Shown here piece after piece: positions 1-8,425 of a DNA stretch of 60,643 nucleotides (positions are counted from its first letter, which is position 1; every line of letters begins with the position of its first letter). The position numbers and the translations under genes were made by a program. The DNA is from an uncultured Sphingomonadales bacterium (GTDB taxonomy: Bacteria; Pseudomonadota; Alphaproteobacteria; Sphingomonadales; Sphingomonadaceae). The notes beneath the pieces were generated by a model, which saw nothing but the letters and a program-made list of their open reading frames with translations, ran no database searches and was not told the DNA's origin. Where the stretch lies: contig CALCBC010000019.1 in assembly GCA_937898525.1 (NCBI GenBank), positions 1 to 60,643 on the forward strand, read 5' to 3'.

Positions 1-150
1 CTCTGGCTCGTCGCGTACGCAGGCGGCCTCGTCCGGGGCGTCGCGCCACCCGACGGTGCCGCGCTCGTGCGACTGGCGGCCCGCTGCTGATCGTCCCGGC
101 ACTGGACGAAGAGCTGTTGTTCAGAGCCGGCTCGCTCCACCACCGGAAAC
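1..150 (+). pseudogene. Remnant or edge fragment of a CPBP-type intramembrane protease
   Basis: The first 90 bases read in frame 1 as a hydrophobic segment (LWLVAYAGGLV...) ending in a stop. From about base 87 a different frame gives IVPALDEELLFRA, which resembles the E-E-x-x-x-R motif of CPBP (Abi) membrane proteases. Joining the two needs one extra base near 85-88. The motif is followed almost at once by the palindrome at 152-174, and the remaining residues look unlike the family. I infer a broken gene, cut by the window edge on the left. It could also be chance; only about 45 residues can be read. Confidence 0.35.
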
Positions 151-151
151 G

Positions 152-174
152 AAAAGAGGGACAGTCCCTCTTTT
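152..174. repeat. Palindromic REP-like element, GGGACAGTCCC core
   Basis: A perfect inverted repeat with 11-base arms (AAAAGAGGGAC and GTCCCTCTTTT) around a single A. The same core occurs twice more, in opposite orientations, at 32211-32261. The run of T on either side of a GC-containing stem means it could also act as a terminator between the upstream fragment and the end of smc. Its recurrence suggests a mobile REP-type element rather than a simple terminator. Confidence 0.7.
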
Positions 175-213
175 TCGAGTGCCGGCAGGCGCTTTCGGCG
201 CAGGGGAAGGGCG

Positions 214-3200
214 TTACTCCGCCGCCAGCAATTCCTCGGCCCCGCCGAGGTCGACGCTGACCAGCCGGCTGACTCCCTTCTCGACCATCGTCACCCCGAA
301 CAGGCGGTGCATGCGGCTCATCGTCACCGCGTTGTGGGTGACGATCAGGTAGCGCGTCTCGGTCTCGCGTGTCATCGCGTCGAGCAGGTCGCAGAAGCGG
401 TCGATGTTGGCGTCGTCGAGCGGCGCGTCGACCTCGTCGAGCACGCAGATCGGCGCGGGCTTGGTCAGGAACAGTGCGAAGATCAGCGCGATGGCGGTCA
501 GTGCCTGCTCGCCGCCCGACAGCAGCGTCAGCGACTGCAGCCGCTTGCCCGGAGGCTGGGCATAGATTTCCAGGCCGGCTTCGAGAGGATCGTCCGAATC
601 GACCAGCGCGAGGTGCGCCTGCCCGCCTTCGAACAGGCGGGTGAACAGCGAGCGGAAGTGCGCGTCGACCTGCTCGAATGCGGCGCGCAGCCGCTCGCGA
701 CCCTCACGGTTGAGGTTGCCGATCGAGCCGCGCAGGCGGTTCACCGCTTCGGCCAGCTCGGCCTGCTCGGCGACGTTGGCACCGTGCTCCTCCTCCAGCC
801 GCGCGAGTTCCTCGGCGGCGACGAGGTTGACCGGGCCGATGCGCTCGCGATCGGCCACAAGCTTGTCCATTGCGGCCGATTCCTCGGCCGCCCCGGCAAC
901 CTCGACGGGCTCGAAGCCGAACCGGCCTGACAGCATCGCTGGCGGGCACTGGAACCGCTCGCCCGAGATGCGTGCCATTTCCTCGCGGCGGCTCTCCTCG
1001 TTCTCGGCCCGCGCGGCAGCGCCGGCGCGGGCTTCGCGGGCCGACGACAGTGCTTCCTGCGCCGCGGCCAGCGCAGCCTCGGCGGCGCGCGCTTCCTCGG
1101 CCACCGCGGCGACCGCCGCTTCAGCTTCGGCGAGCTCGCGCGTGAGCCGCTCGCGTACCGCTTCGCCACCCTCGATCTCGCGCATCAGCGCGGCCGGCTT
1201 GGCGGCTGTGACCGCGCGTTCCTCGGCGATCTCCTCGAAGCGCTGCTCCATGTACGACAGCCGCCGCGCCGCATCGCTCGCGCGCTCTTCCCAGTTCGCC
1301 ATGTCGGCACGCTGATTGGCGACACGCTCGCGAGCGACGGCGAGGCCCTGGTCGTGCGCCGCCAGCGCTGCGGCGGCGGACTGCAGCATCCCGCGCGCCG
1401 CCTCGTTCTTGGCCTGGGCCGCGGCCAGCGCCGTGCGCCCGGTCTCGGGGTCGGGCAACTCGCGCCGCCTGGCCTCGGCGGCGGCCAGCTCGGCCTCGGC
1501 CTGCTCGCGCTGTTCGGAGAGCGCAGTCTCGGCGGCGGCGAGCTCTTCCGACCGCGCGGCGAGGCGTTCGCGTGCGGCCTCGGCCTGGTCAAGCGCACGC
1601 AGCGCCTGGCGTTCGGCCTCGGCCGCCTGCTGCGCCGCGCGTTCGAGGCCCACGAGTTCGCGTTGCAGCTCCGACAGCGCCTCCTGCGCCTCCCGCTGTG
1701 CCGCCTCGGCACGTTCGGCCGCCTCGCGCCTGGCCGGCAGCACGGCCTCGAGCTCGGCGAAGCGGTTCTCCGCCTCGAGCCGTGCCGCCTCGGCCGCACC
1801 TTCGCCGCGGGCGACGAACCCGTCCCACCGGCGCAGCCGGCCGTCGAGCGTGACCAGCCATTCGCCCGGTCCCAGCCTGCGCCCGTCGTCTGACTCGGCG
1901 ACGTGAACCAGCGCGAGCCGCGCGGCGAGCTGGGGCGGGCAGTCGCGGACGTGGGCGGCGAGCCCGAACGGTACAGGCGCGGGCGCCTCAGCGCCAGTCC
2001 AGAAGCGACCCTCGGCCTCGCCTTCGGGCACGCCCAGCGGCGCTTTGGCGTCGCGTCCCAGCACCGCGGCCAGCGCGCGCTCGTAGCCGGGCTCGACGGA
2101 GACTTGGTCGATCGCCGCGGGCAGCCCGTGCTTGCCGGCCGCCTGTCTCGCCCGGGCCTCGCGGTCGCGGTTCAAAGCCTGCCATTCGCGCTCGATCCCG
2201 GCGAGCTCGGCCCGAGCCGTGGCCAGCGCGGCGGCCGCCTCATCGCGCGCCGCCAAGAGCTGCTCCTTGCGCTGTTGCGCCTGTGCGAGCGCGTCGCGGG
2301 CCTCCGAGAGCGCGACGTTGGCCCGCTCGACCTCGGCCTCGGCCGCTGCCACTTCGTCGGCCGCCTCGACTTGCGCTGCCAGCGCGGCGCGCTGTTCGGC
2401 GAGCCGACTGGACTCGCTGTCGAGCCGTTCGAGCCGCGCCTGCGCCTGGGCGACCTCGGCCTCGGCGATGCGCCATTCGGCTTCGACGCCGGCGTGGTCC
2501 GCGGTCGCCTTGGCCAGCGCCAGTTCGGCCGCGCGTGCGGCGCGCTCGGCCTCTTCCGCCGCGCGCTCGATCTCGGGGCGCTTGCGCTCGTCGGCGGCGA
2601 GCGCGGCCTCGCCGGCGGCGAGGTCCTGCGCCAGCTTCTTCAGGGCCTCGGCCGCGTCACGCGTCAGCCGGTCGGCTTCGCCGCGATCCTCCTCAAGCCG
2701 CTGCTTCTGCCGGTCGAGGTCGGCAAGCCGCTGTTCGGCCGCTTCGAGTTGGCTTGCCAGCGCGGCCATGCGGTGACCGTGCGCGCTCGCGTCGTCGCGC
2801 CGGTCGGCGAGCTCGTCGCGCGCCTCGGCCAGTTTCTCGGCCAGCGCCGCCTGGGCCTTCTGGGCTTCCTGCGCGCGCTTCTGAGCCTCCTCGACCCTGG
2901 CGTCGGCATCCTTCGCCTGGGCGCGAGCCGCCTCGGCCGCCGTCGCCGCGTCGCGCCAGCGGGCGAACACCAGCCGCGCCTCGGCGTGCTGGATCTTCTC
3001 CGACAGCGCCTTGTAGCGCTCGGCCTGCTTGGCCTGGCGGCGGAGCGCGGCGATCTGGCTGTCGAGCCCGGCCATGAGGTCCTCGAGCCGGGCGAGGTTG
3101 GCTTCGGTCTGCTTGAGTTTGCTTTCGGCGTCACGCCGGCGGACGTGGAGGCCGGCGATCCCCGCTGCCTCTTCGAGCATCGCCCGCCGCTCGGCCGGCT

Positions 3201-3639
3201 TGGCGGCGATCACCGCGGCGATCTTGCCCTGGCTGACCAGCGAAGGGCTGTGCGCGCCCGTTGCCGCGTCGGCGAAGACCAGCGCCACGTCCTTGGCCCT
3301 GACGTCGCGCCCGTTGACGCGGTAGGCGCTGCCCGCCCCGCGCTCGATCCGGCGGGTGACCTGCAGCTCCTCGCCGTTGTCGTCGATCGCGTCGAGCACG
3401 ACCTCGGCGAAATCGCGCGGCGGGCGCTGCGCGGTGCCGGCGAAGATCACGTCGTCCATCCCGCCCGAGCGCATCGACTTCGCCGAGGTCTCGCCCATGA
3501 CCCAGCGGATCGCCTCGAGCAGGTTCGACTTACCGCAGCCATTGGGGCCGACCACGCCGGTCAGCCCGGGTTCGATGCGCAACTCGGCCGGCTCGACGAA
3601 GCTCTTGAAGCCTGCCAGCTTGAGCTTGCGGATCAGCAT
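214..3639 (-). CDS. smc: Chromosome segregation ATPase SMC
   Basis: 1141 residues, the usual size for bacterial SMC. It organises and helps segregate the chromosome as a dimer with ScpA/ScpB, neither of which is in the window. The N-terminal ATPase half carries Walker A at residues 31-38 (GPNGCGKS). Two long Ala/Glu/Arg-rich coiled coils flank a hinge at roughly residues 490-620. The C-terminal half has the signature LLSGGEQ and Walker B CVLDEVDAPLDD. The hinge is compact and contains VTLDGRLRRWDGF, which I associate with alphaproteobacterial SMC proteins. It lies 25 bases after the lipoprotein DsbA-like gene on the same strand and is probably cotranscribed with it. Confidence 0.97.
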   Translation of the reverse strand: MLIRKLKLAGFKSFVEPAELRIEPGLTGVVGPNGCGKSNLLEAIRWVMGETSAKSMRSGGMDDVIFAGTAQRPPRDFAEVVLDAIDDNGEELQVTRRIERGAGSAYRVNGRDVRAKDVALVFADAATGAHSPSLVSQGKIAAVIAAKPAERRAMLEEAAGIAGLHVRRRDAESKLKQTEANLARLEDLMAGLDSQIAALRRQAKQAERYKALSEKIQHAEARLVFARWRDAATAAEAARAQAKDADARVEEAQKRAQEAQKAQAALAEKLAEARDELADRRDDASAHGHRMAALASQLEAAEQRLADLDRQKQRLEEDRGEADRLTRDAAEALKKLAQDLAAGEAALAADERKRPEIERAAEEAERAARAAELALAKATADHAGVEAEWRIAEAEVAQAQARLERLDSESSRLAEQRAALAAQVEAADEVAAAEAEVERANVALSEARDALAQAQQRKEQLLAARDEAAAALATARAELAGIEREWQALNRDREARARQAAGKHGLPAAIDQVSVEPGYERALAAVLGRDAKAPLGVPEGEAEGRFWTGAEAPAPVPFGLAAHVRDCPPQLAARLALVHVAESDDGRRLGPGEWLVTLDGRLRRWDGFVARGEGAAEAARLEAENRFAELEAVLPARREAAERAEAAQREAQEALSELQRELVGLERAAQQAAEAERQALRALDQAEAARERLAARSEELAAAETALSEQREQAEAELAAAEARRRELPDPETGRTALAAAQAKNEAARGMLQSAAAALAAHDQGLAVARERVANQRADMANWEERASDAARRLSYMEQRFEEIAEERAVTAAKPAALMREIEGGEAVRERLTRELAEAEAAVAAVAEEARAAEAALAAAQEALSSAREARAGAAARAENEESRREEMARISGERFQCPPAMLSGRFGFEPVEVAGAAEESAAMDKLVADRERIGPVNLVAAEELARLEEEHGANVAEQAELAEAVNRLRGSIGNLNREGRERLRAAFEQVDAHFRSLFTRLFEGGQAHLALVDSDDPLEAGLEIYAQPPGKRLQSLTLLSGGEQALTAIALIFALFLTKPAPICVLDEVDAPLDDANIDRFCDLLDAMTRETETRYLIVTHNAVTMSRMHRLFGVTMVEKGVSRLVSVDLGGAEELLAAE

Positions 3640-3664
3640 CGCGAAAGCCGGCTGCGGTGCAAGG

Positions 3665-4411
3665 CTACCTTGCTCCGGCTCGCTGCAGGGCCGCCTCGAC
3701 CGAACCCCAGTCGATGTCGTTGAGCCTGCGGTCGTTGATGAAGAATGTCGGAGTGCCGGTCACCCCGTCCTTTTCCGTCTGCGCCTGCAGGCGCTCGGCG
3801 AGCGCCTTGATAGCCGCGGCGTCCGACAGGCACTGGGTTGCCTGGTCGCGACTTATTCCGCGCGAGGCGAAGAAATCGACTAGCCCAGCACGCTCGGCGA
3901 AGGCGACGTAGCGCTGGTCCTCCGGCAGGCTCAGCGCCTGCTCGATGGCAGCCTGGTTGGCGTACATCGGTTCGGTGACCGCATTCAGGTTGCCCCAGAT
4001 CTGCTCGGCCAGCGGGTGCACGGCTTCCTTCGGCGCGCATTCGAGCAGCCGGGTCAGCAGCAGGTCGATCGCGCCGTGCAACGGCACGCTGCGCAGCTCG
4101 TAGCTGACGCGGCCGGAGTTGACGTACTCGTCGCGCAGCTGCTGCATGGCGTTGATCGAGAAGTTGGCGCAGGCCGGGCACGTCAGGGAGCCGTACTCGA
4201 CGAACCTGATCGGTGCTTCCGGATTCCCGGCGAGCCAGCCGCCCTCGGGCGTGATGGTGACGACGTCGAACCATTCCTGGCCGGCAGGCGGGGCAACGGT
4301 CGCGACCGGCTCGGCGCTCGCGGTGCCGTCCTCGTCCGAACCGCAGCCGGCGAGCCCGAGTGCGAGCGGCGCGGCAAGGAGGGCGAAGGCGAAACGGCGG
4401 AGGCTGGACAT
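3665..4411 (-). CDS. DsbA-family thiol:disulfide oxidoreductase, lipoprotein
   Basis: 248 residues with a thioredoxin-fold domain and redox motif C78-P-A-C81. The start at 4411 gives a signal peptide ending in the lipobox LAGC with Cys23 as the likely lipidated residue; the open frame extends 26 codons upstream but those residues do not look like a signal. Predicted to be membrane anchored in the periplasm and to oxidise or isomerise disulfides. It shares the pattern TPEGG...GNPEA...VE...TCPxC with the next gene, so the two look like a tandem duplication. It sits between that paralogue and smc. The electron acceptor (DsbB or DsbD type) is not in the window. Confidence 0.9.
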   Translation of the reverse strand: MSSLRRFAFALLAAPLALGLAGCGSDEDGTASAEPVATVAPPAGQEWFDVVTITPEGGWLAGNPEAPIRFVEYGSLTCPACANFSINAMQQLRDEYVNSGRVSYELRSVPLHGAIDLLLTRLLECAPKEAVHPLAEQIWGNLNAVTEPMYANQAAIEQALSLPEDQRYVAFAERAGLVDFFASRGISRDQATQCLSDAAAIKALAERLQAQTEKDGVTGTPTFFINDRRLNDIDWGSVEAALQRAGAR

Positions 4412-4519
4412 CGAACGGGTTCCCTTGCGCGAGTGAGGAAGGCTAGACGATGGGCATTGGCGGTAGAAGCAGGAGGCGGCGGTTTCCACAGCTAAGCGTG
4501 TTTGACGTACCCGGCCGGA

Positions 4520-5203
4520 TCACAGGAACTCGGCGAGCTGCCGTTCGAGGTCGGGCCAGGTATGCGTGCCGGGCATGACGATGCCGTTGATCGAGAAGCT
4601 GGGCGTCGCGTCTATCCCGGGTCTGTCCCAGTCCCGCTGCGACCGCTCGGCGAACTGGCGTGCAGCCGCCTCGTCGGAGAGGCAGCGGTCGATCTCCGGC
4701 CGGTTGTAGCCGCGCCCTTCCATCATCCGGTAGAAGCCGAAATCGCTGGCGATCGCACGGCGGCGAGAGGGGCCGTCGCCGCTGGTCCAGCGCGCCCGCT
4801 GTGCCGCGGTCGCGTTGCCCAGCGGACCAATCCAGCGCGACTGCTGCAGCATGAACATCGCATGGTTCTGGGGAAATTTTTCGGGCGGGCCGCAATTCGC
4901 CAGCATCACCGCGGTGAGGTCGACCGGGTCGCGGATCAGGTGGCGGATCTCGAGGCTGAGCTTGCCGGGCGTGACATAGGCGAGCTTGAGCCGGTCGTCG
5001 GCCTGGCGCGTGAACTCGGCGCAGTGCGGGCAGGTGTAGCTGACGAACTCGACCAGCTTCACCTTGGCCTCGGGATTGCCGATGCGGTGCCCGCCCTCGG
5101 GAGTCTCGGCCACCACGGTCGACCAGTTCCGGTTGCTCTGGCCGCTCAGCATGAGCGCTGCGCCGACGAGCGCCGCGGCCTTGAGAATCGGTCCGAACTT
5201 CAT
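4520..5203 (-). CDS. DsbA-family thiol:disulfide oxidoreductase, exported
   Basis: 227 residues. An N-terminal hydrophobic segment (residues 7-20) indicates export, without an evident lipobox. The thioredoxin-fold domain has the redox motif C58-P-H-C61, the dipeptide of classical DsbA. Its ATG overlaps the stop of the upstream dciA-like gene by four bases (ATGA, 5200-5203), so the two are translationally coupled. It is a diverged paralogue of the lipoprotein encoded 108 bases downstream. Predicted role is oxidative folding of periplasmic proteins; substrates are unknown. Confidence 0.9.
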   Translation of the reverse strand: MKFGPILKAAALVGAALMLSGQSNRNWSTVVAETPEGGHRIGNPEAKVKLVEFVSYTCPHCAEFTRQADDRLKLAYVTPGKLSLEIRHLIRDPVDLTAVMLANCGPPEKFPQNHAMFMLQQSRWIGPLGNATAAQRARWTSGDGPSRRRAIASDFGFYRMMEGRGYNRPEIDRCLSDEAAARQFAERSQRDWDRPGIDATPSFSINGIVMPGTHTWPDLERQLAEFL

Positions 5204-5736
5204 CCTTGCCCCTGTTCCTCTGTCCCTCCGAGGCTCCGCGCGAGCGATTCGAGCACCGCACGCAGCTCCGGGTCGCCGATGTCGCGCAAGCTGTCGCCGA
5301 GTTCCAGCGGGATCGGCTTGAGCGAGGGCCCCGAACTTTCCCGGGCCGCGCGATCTGTGCCCGGAGGCGGCTTAACCTCGCCTTGCCGCATCTTGACCTT
5401 CGCCACCGCCTGATAGCCGAAGAAGCGGTTCACCCGTTCGATGATCTCCGGGATCACGTGCTGGATCAGCGGCGCGTGCGCCGGCTGCACGACCAGCTGC
5501 AGGATCCCGCCGCTCTTCTCACCCGGCGGGAAACGGATCGATTCGGGCATGCAGACGCGCGCGTGTCGCTCGCCGACGATCTCGGGCCAGCGTGTGACCA
5601 CGCTGGACTGGACGAAGCCGAAACGGCGAAATGCGGCGCGCCCGATCTGCGGCACCAACTCGGCAACCGGCCTCGCCGGGCCGCCGCGCGGGCGTTCGTA
5701 AGGCCGGGGCGTCTTCGGCTTGCCGTCACGTTCCAT
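5200..5736 (-). CDS. DUF721 (DciA-like) protein
   Basis: About 178 residues from the ATG at 5736; in-frame ATGs also exist at 5751 and 5790. The central part (FGFVQSSVVTRWPEIVGERHARVCMPESI...LQLVVQPAHAPLIQHVIPEIIERVNRFFGY) matches the DUF721 pattern. DUF721 proteins related to DciA load the replicative helicase DnaB in bacteria lacking DnaC. The C-terminal third is Pro/Gly-rich and probably disordered. The start lies about 30 bases from the divergent mutY start, so the two share a very short promoter region. First gene of a probable dciA-dsbA-dsbA-smc unit. Confidence 0.85.
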   Translation of the reverse strand: MERDGKPKTPRPYERPRGGPARPVAELVPQIGRAAFRRFGFVQSSVVTRWPEIVGERHARVCMPESIRFPPGEKSGGILQLVVQPAHAPLIQHVIPEIIERVNRFFGYQAVAKVKMRQGEVKPPPGTDRAARESSGPSLKPIPLELGDSLRDIGDPELRAVLESLARSLGGTEEQGQG

Positions 5737-5765
5737 CGTGCCGGCGGCCATGCCATAGCGGGCCG

Positions 5766-6791
5766 ATGGATAACAGGGTCTCGGCCGCATTGCTCGAATG
5801 GTACGACCGCGAGGCGCGCAGCTTTCCCTGGCGAGTGCCGCCGGGCGGCGGCTCGCCCGACCCCTACCGCGTCTGGCTCTCCGAGATCATGCTGCAGCAG
5901 ACCACGACCGCGCATGCCGCGCGCTATTTCGTTCGCTTCACCGAGCGGTGGCCGACGGTCGAGGCGCTGGCCAAGGCGCCAGACGAGGCGGTCATGAGCG
6001 AGTGGGCCGGGCTCGGCTATTACTCACGCGCCCGTAACCTCATATCCTGCGCCCGGGTGGTGGCGGAGCGCGGTGGCTTTCCCGACACCGAAGCCGAACT
6101 GCTCAAGCTGCCGGGGCTCGGCGCCTATACGGCCGCGGCAGTCGCCGCGATCGCTTTCGGTCGGCGCGCGGTGGTGGTTGACGCCAATGTCGAGCGCGTG
6201 GTTGCCCGGCTGTTCGCGATCGACCAGCCGCTGCCCGGCGCGCGCAAGACGATCCGCGAGGCTGCGGGGGCGATCACTCCCGCCGAGCGATCGGGCGACT
6301 TCGCCCAGGCGATGATGGATCTCGGCGCAACGATCTGCACCGCGCGCAATCCAAAGTGCCTGCTGTGCCCGGTTTCACCGCAGTGCAAGGCAAGGGCGCA
6401 GGGGCGGCAGGGCGAGCTGCCGGTCAAGGCGCCGAAAAGGGCGAAGCCCGTGCGCGAGGGGACGGCGTTCTGGATCGAGCGCGACGGCCGAGTCTGGCTG
6501 GTCCGCCGCCGGGCGAAGGGTATGCTCGGCGGCATGCGGGCGCTGCCCGACGACGGCTGGAACGCGCGCACCGACGGCTCGGGCGAAGCGCCGCTTCCCG
6601 GCGCCTGGCGCGCCGGTGGCGTGGTGCGGCATTCCTTCACGCACTTCGATCTCGAGCTCGGGCTGGCGATCTACGCTGGCGAGCGCGGCGCAGAGCTGGA
6701 GGACGGCGAGTGGTGGCCGGTGGCGGAGATCGAGGCGGCGGGTCTGCCGACGCTGTTCGCCAAGGCGGCGCGGCTGGCTATCGAGGGATAA
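5766..6791 (+). CDS. mutY: A/G-specific adenine DNA glycosylase
   Basis: 341 residues. Removes adenine mispaired with 8-oxoguanine. The catalytic Glu40 lies in SEIMLQQT; the helix-hairpin-helix segment LPGLGAYTAAAVAAIAFG is followed by VVDANVERV with the conserved Asp. The [4Fe-4S] loop has the expected C-x6-C-x2-C-x5-C spacing (CTARNPKCLLCPVSPQC). The C-terminal third is the NUDIX-like domain that reads 8-oxoG, with RHSFTHFDLEL near the end. The frame is open upstream, but MDNRVSAALLEWYD is the usual N-terminus and fits the divergent dciA-like start. Confidence 0.97.
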   Translation: MDNRVSAALLEWYDREARSFPWRVPPGGGSPDPYRVWLSEIMLQQTTTAHAARYFVRFTERWPTVEALAKAPDEAVMSEWAGLGYYSRARNLISCARVVAERGGFPDTEAELLKLPGLGAYTAAAVAAIAFGRRAVVVDANVERVVARLFAIDQPLPGARKTIREAAGAITPAERSGDFAQAMMDLGATICTARNPKCLLCPVSPQCKARAQGRQGELPVKAPKRAKPVREGTAFWIERDGRVWLVRRRAKGMLGGMRALPDDGWNARTDGSGEAPLPGAWRAGGVVRHSFTHFDLELGLAIYAGERGAELEDGEWWPVAEIEAAGLPTLFAKAARLAIEG

Positions 6792-6797
6792 GGTCCC

Positions 6798-7034
6798 TCA
6801 GAAAATCCCCCCGCCCAGCATCAGCCGGACGCAGGCGATTGCGAACACGATCAGGCAGAAGTTGCGCCCGCCGTTCGAGCGCGACAGCGCGCCTACGACG
6901 ATGCCGATCACGATCAGCGGTAGCGCCAGCCAGTTGCCCCAGCCGAGCAGGGGGATCTGCGAGGGGATCACGATAACCAGCGAGAGCAGGCCGATCAGGA
7001 TCGAAAGTGCATTGAGCATGTGTTTTATATGCAT
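6798..7034 (-). CDS. Small membrane protein, unknown function
   Basis: 78 residues with two or three hydrophobic segments (ALSILIGLLSLVIVI; WLALPLIVIGIVVGAL; FCLIVFAIACVRLML). A CAGG sequence lies six bases before the ATG at 7034; a second in-frame ATG is at 7019. It converges on mutY with a gap of six bases and is divergent from the serine hydrolase. No functional motif is seen. Hydrophobic composition and a plausible ribosome site support a real gene. Confidence 0.65.
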   Translation of the reverse strand: MHIKHMLNALSILIGLLSLVIVIPSQIPLLGWGNWLALPLIVIGIVVGALSRSNGGRNFCLIVFAIACVRLMLGGGIF

Positions 7035-7126
7035 AGGACACCTGACCAGTGCAACCCCCGGGCTTCTCTCGCGGGCGGAACGCGATAAAGCTGGGGTTCA
7101 CGCCCATCCGTGGAGAGGGGACGCAA

Positions 7127-8425
7127 ATGGACCAGATGCTGCTAACCCGCCGCCATTGGCTCGGCGGCGCCGTGGCGCTCGGCGCCGGGGCAGCGCTGCC
7201 CGCCTTCCCGCTTCACGCCCAGCCGAGAGTCGAATGGAACAACGTGGCGCGGCTCGTGCAGAGCTATGTCGACAGTCGCAAGGTCTCCGGCATGGTCGCC
7301 ACGCTCGGATTCGGTGACGGGCCGCTGACGGCGATCCGTGCCGGCGTCGACAGCTTTACCGCGCCGCGCCTTTCAGGGCTCGACAGCATCTACCGCATCT
7401 ACTCGATGACCAAGCCGATCACCGGCATGGCGACGGTTGCACTGATCGACGAGGGCCGGCTCGGGCTCGACCAGCCGCTGCATGAGATCCTTCCCGCGTT
7501 CCGCACCATGCAGGTGCAGAAGGTCTACGACGGCCCGATCACGCCCGACAACCTCGAGCCGGCGGTGCGGCCGATCACGATCCGCCAGTTGCTGACTCAT
7601 ACCTCGGGCCTTGGCTACGGCATCGTCCAGTCCGGCCCGATTGCCGAAGCCTTCCGCGAGCGCGGCGTGGTCCCGGGTCTGGTCACGCGGCTGCAGGCAC
7701 TGCCGGTGTTCCGCGGCAATGCGGTGAAGGGGCTCGACGTCTTCGCCGATCGCGTCGCCGAATTGCCGTTGGTCTACCAGCCCGGCACGAAGTGGAGCTA
7801 TTCGATCGCGTTCGAGATCCTCGGCCGGGTGATCGAGGTCGTCTCCGGCGAGCCGTTCGACCGTTTCCTGCAGGAGCGGTTCTTCGACCCGCTCGGGATG
7901 GGCGACACGCACTTCCATGTTCCGCGCGCCAAGGCCGAGCGGATGACGACCAGCTACTTTCTCTACAACGGCACGCTGCTGCCGATCGACCTGGGTACCG
8001 ATTCGATCTACTTCGATCCGCCGCCGCTGCCGTTCGGCGGCTCGGGCCTCGCCTCGACGCCGGAGGACTACGACCGGTTCCTCGCGATGCTGCTCAACGA
8101 CGGACTGTTTGAGGGGCGTCGCGTGATGAGCGAGAGCGCGGTGCGGCTCGGCACCGCGACGAACCTGCTTCCCGACACCGTCGAGCCGGCCAATGCCTAC
8201 GAGGACGGCCTATGGGACTACGGTGCCGGTGGACGTGTCGGCAAGGGGGCGGACGCCGGTGTTTACGGTTGGGCCGGGGCGGCCGGGACGATCGGCTTCA
8301 TCCACCGCGGACTCGGGCTTCGCGCCGGGCTCTACACGCAGTACATGCCGTCGATGGCCTACCCGCTGATCGACGAATTCCCGGCCGCGATCCGCGCCGA
8401 TCTCGCCGCGGCGGGCCGCGCGTGA
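7127..8425 (+). CDS. Tat-exported serine hydrolase of the beta-lactamase / esterase (class C-like) family
   Basis: 432 residues. The start at 7127 follows GGAGAGGGG and gives a twin-arginine signal (TRRHWLGGAV...) ending near LHAQ. The nucleophile motif is S93-M-T-K96 (IYSMTKPITGMA), followed by QLLTHTSGLGYG, both typical of the penicillin-binding-protein-like hydrolases (Pfam Beta-lactamase). A Tyr motif (WSYS) and a Gly-rich late motif (YGWAGAAGT) replace the canonical YxN and KTG, as in EstB-like esterases. Probably a periplasmic esterase or peptidase rather than a true antibiotic-degrading enzyme. nudC overlaps its stop. Confidence 0.92.
   Translation: MDQMLLTRRHWLGGAVALGAGAALPAFPLHAQPRVEWNNVARLVQSYVDSRKVSGMVATLGFGDGPLTAIRAGVDSFTAPRLSGLDSIYRIYSMTKPITGMATVALIDEGRLGLDQPLHEILPAFRTMQVQKVYDGPITPDNLEPAVRPITIRQLLTHTSGLGYGIVQSGPIAEAFRERGVVPGLVTRLQALPVFRGNAVKGLDVFADRVAELPLVYQPGTKWSYSIAFEILGRVIEVVSGEPFDRFLQERFFDPLGMGDTHFHVPRAKAERMTTSYFLYNGTLLPIDLGTDSIYFDPPPLPFGGSGLASTPEDYDRFLAMLLNDGLFEGRRVMSESAVRLGTATNLLPDTVEPANAYEDGLWDYGAGGRVGKGADAGVYGWAGAAGTIGFIHRGLGLRAGLYTQYMPSMAYPLIDEFPAAIRADLAAAGRA

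Noticed and set aside
1903..3723. Plus-strand open frame of 606 codons opposite smc
   Set aside because: It is the antisense of the SMC coiled coil. High GC keeps the opposite strand free of stops; the translation is Gly/Arg/Leu-rich with no domain, while SMC motifs are complete on the other strand.
7127..8425. True antibiotic-hydrolysing beta-lactamase
   Set aside because: It has the S-x-x-K nucleophile but lacks canonical Y-x-N and K-T-G motifs; the EstB-like esterase reading fits better.
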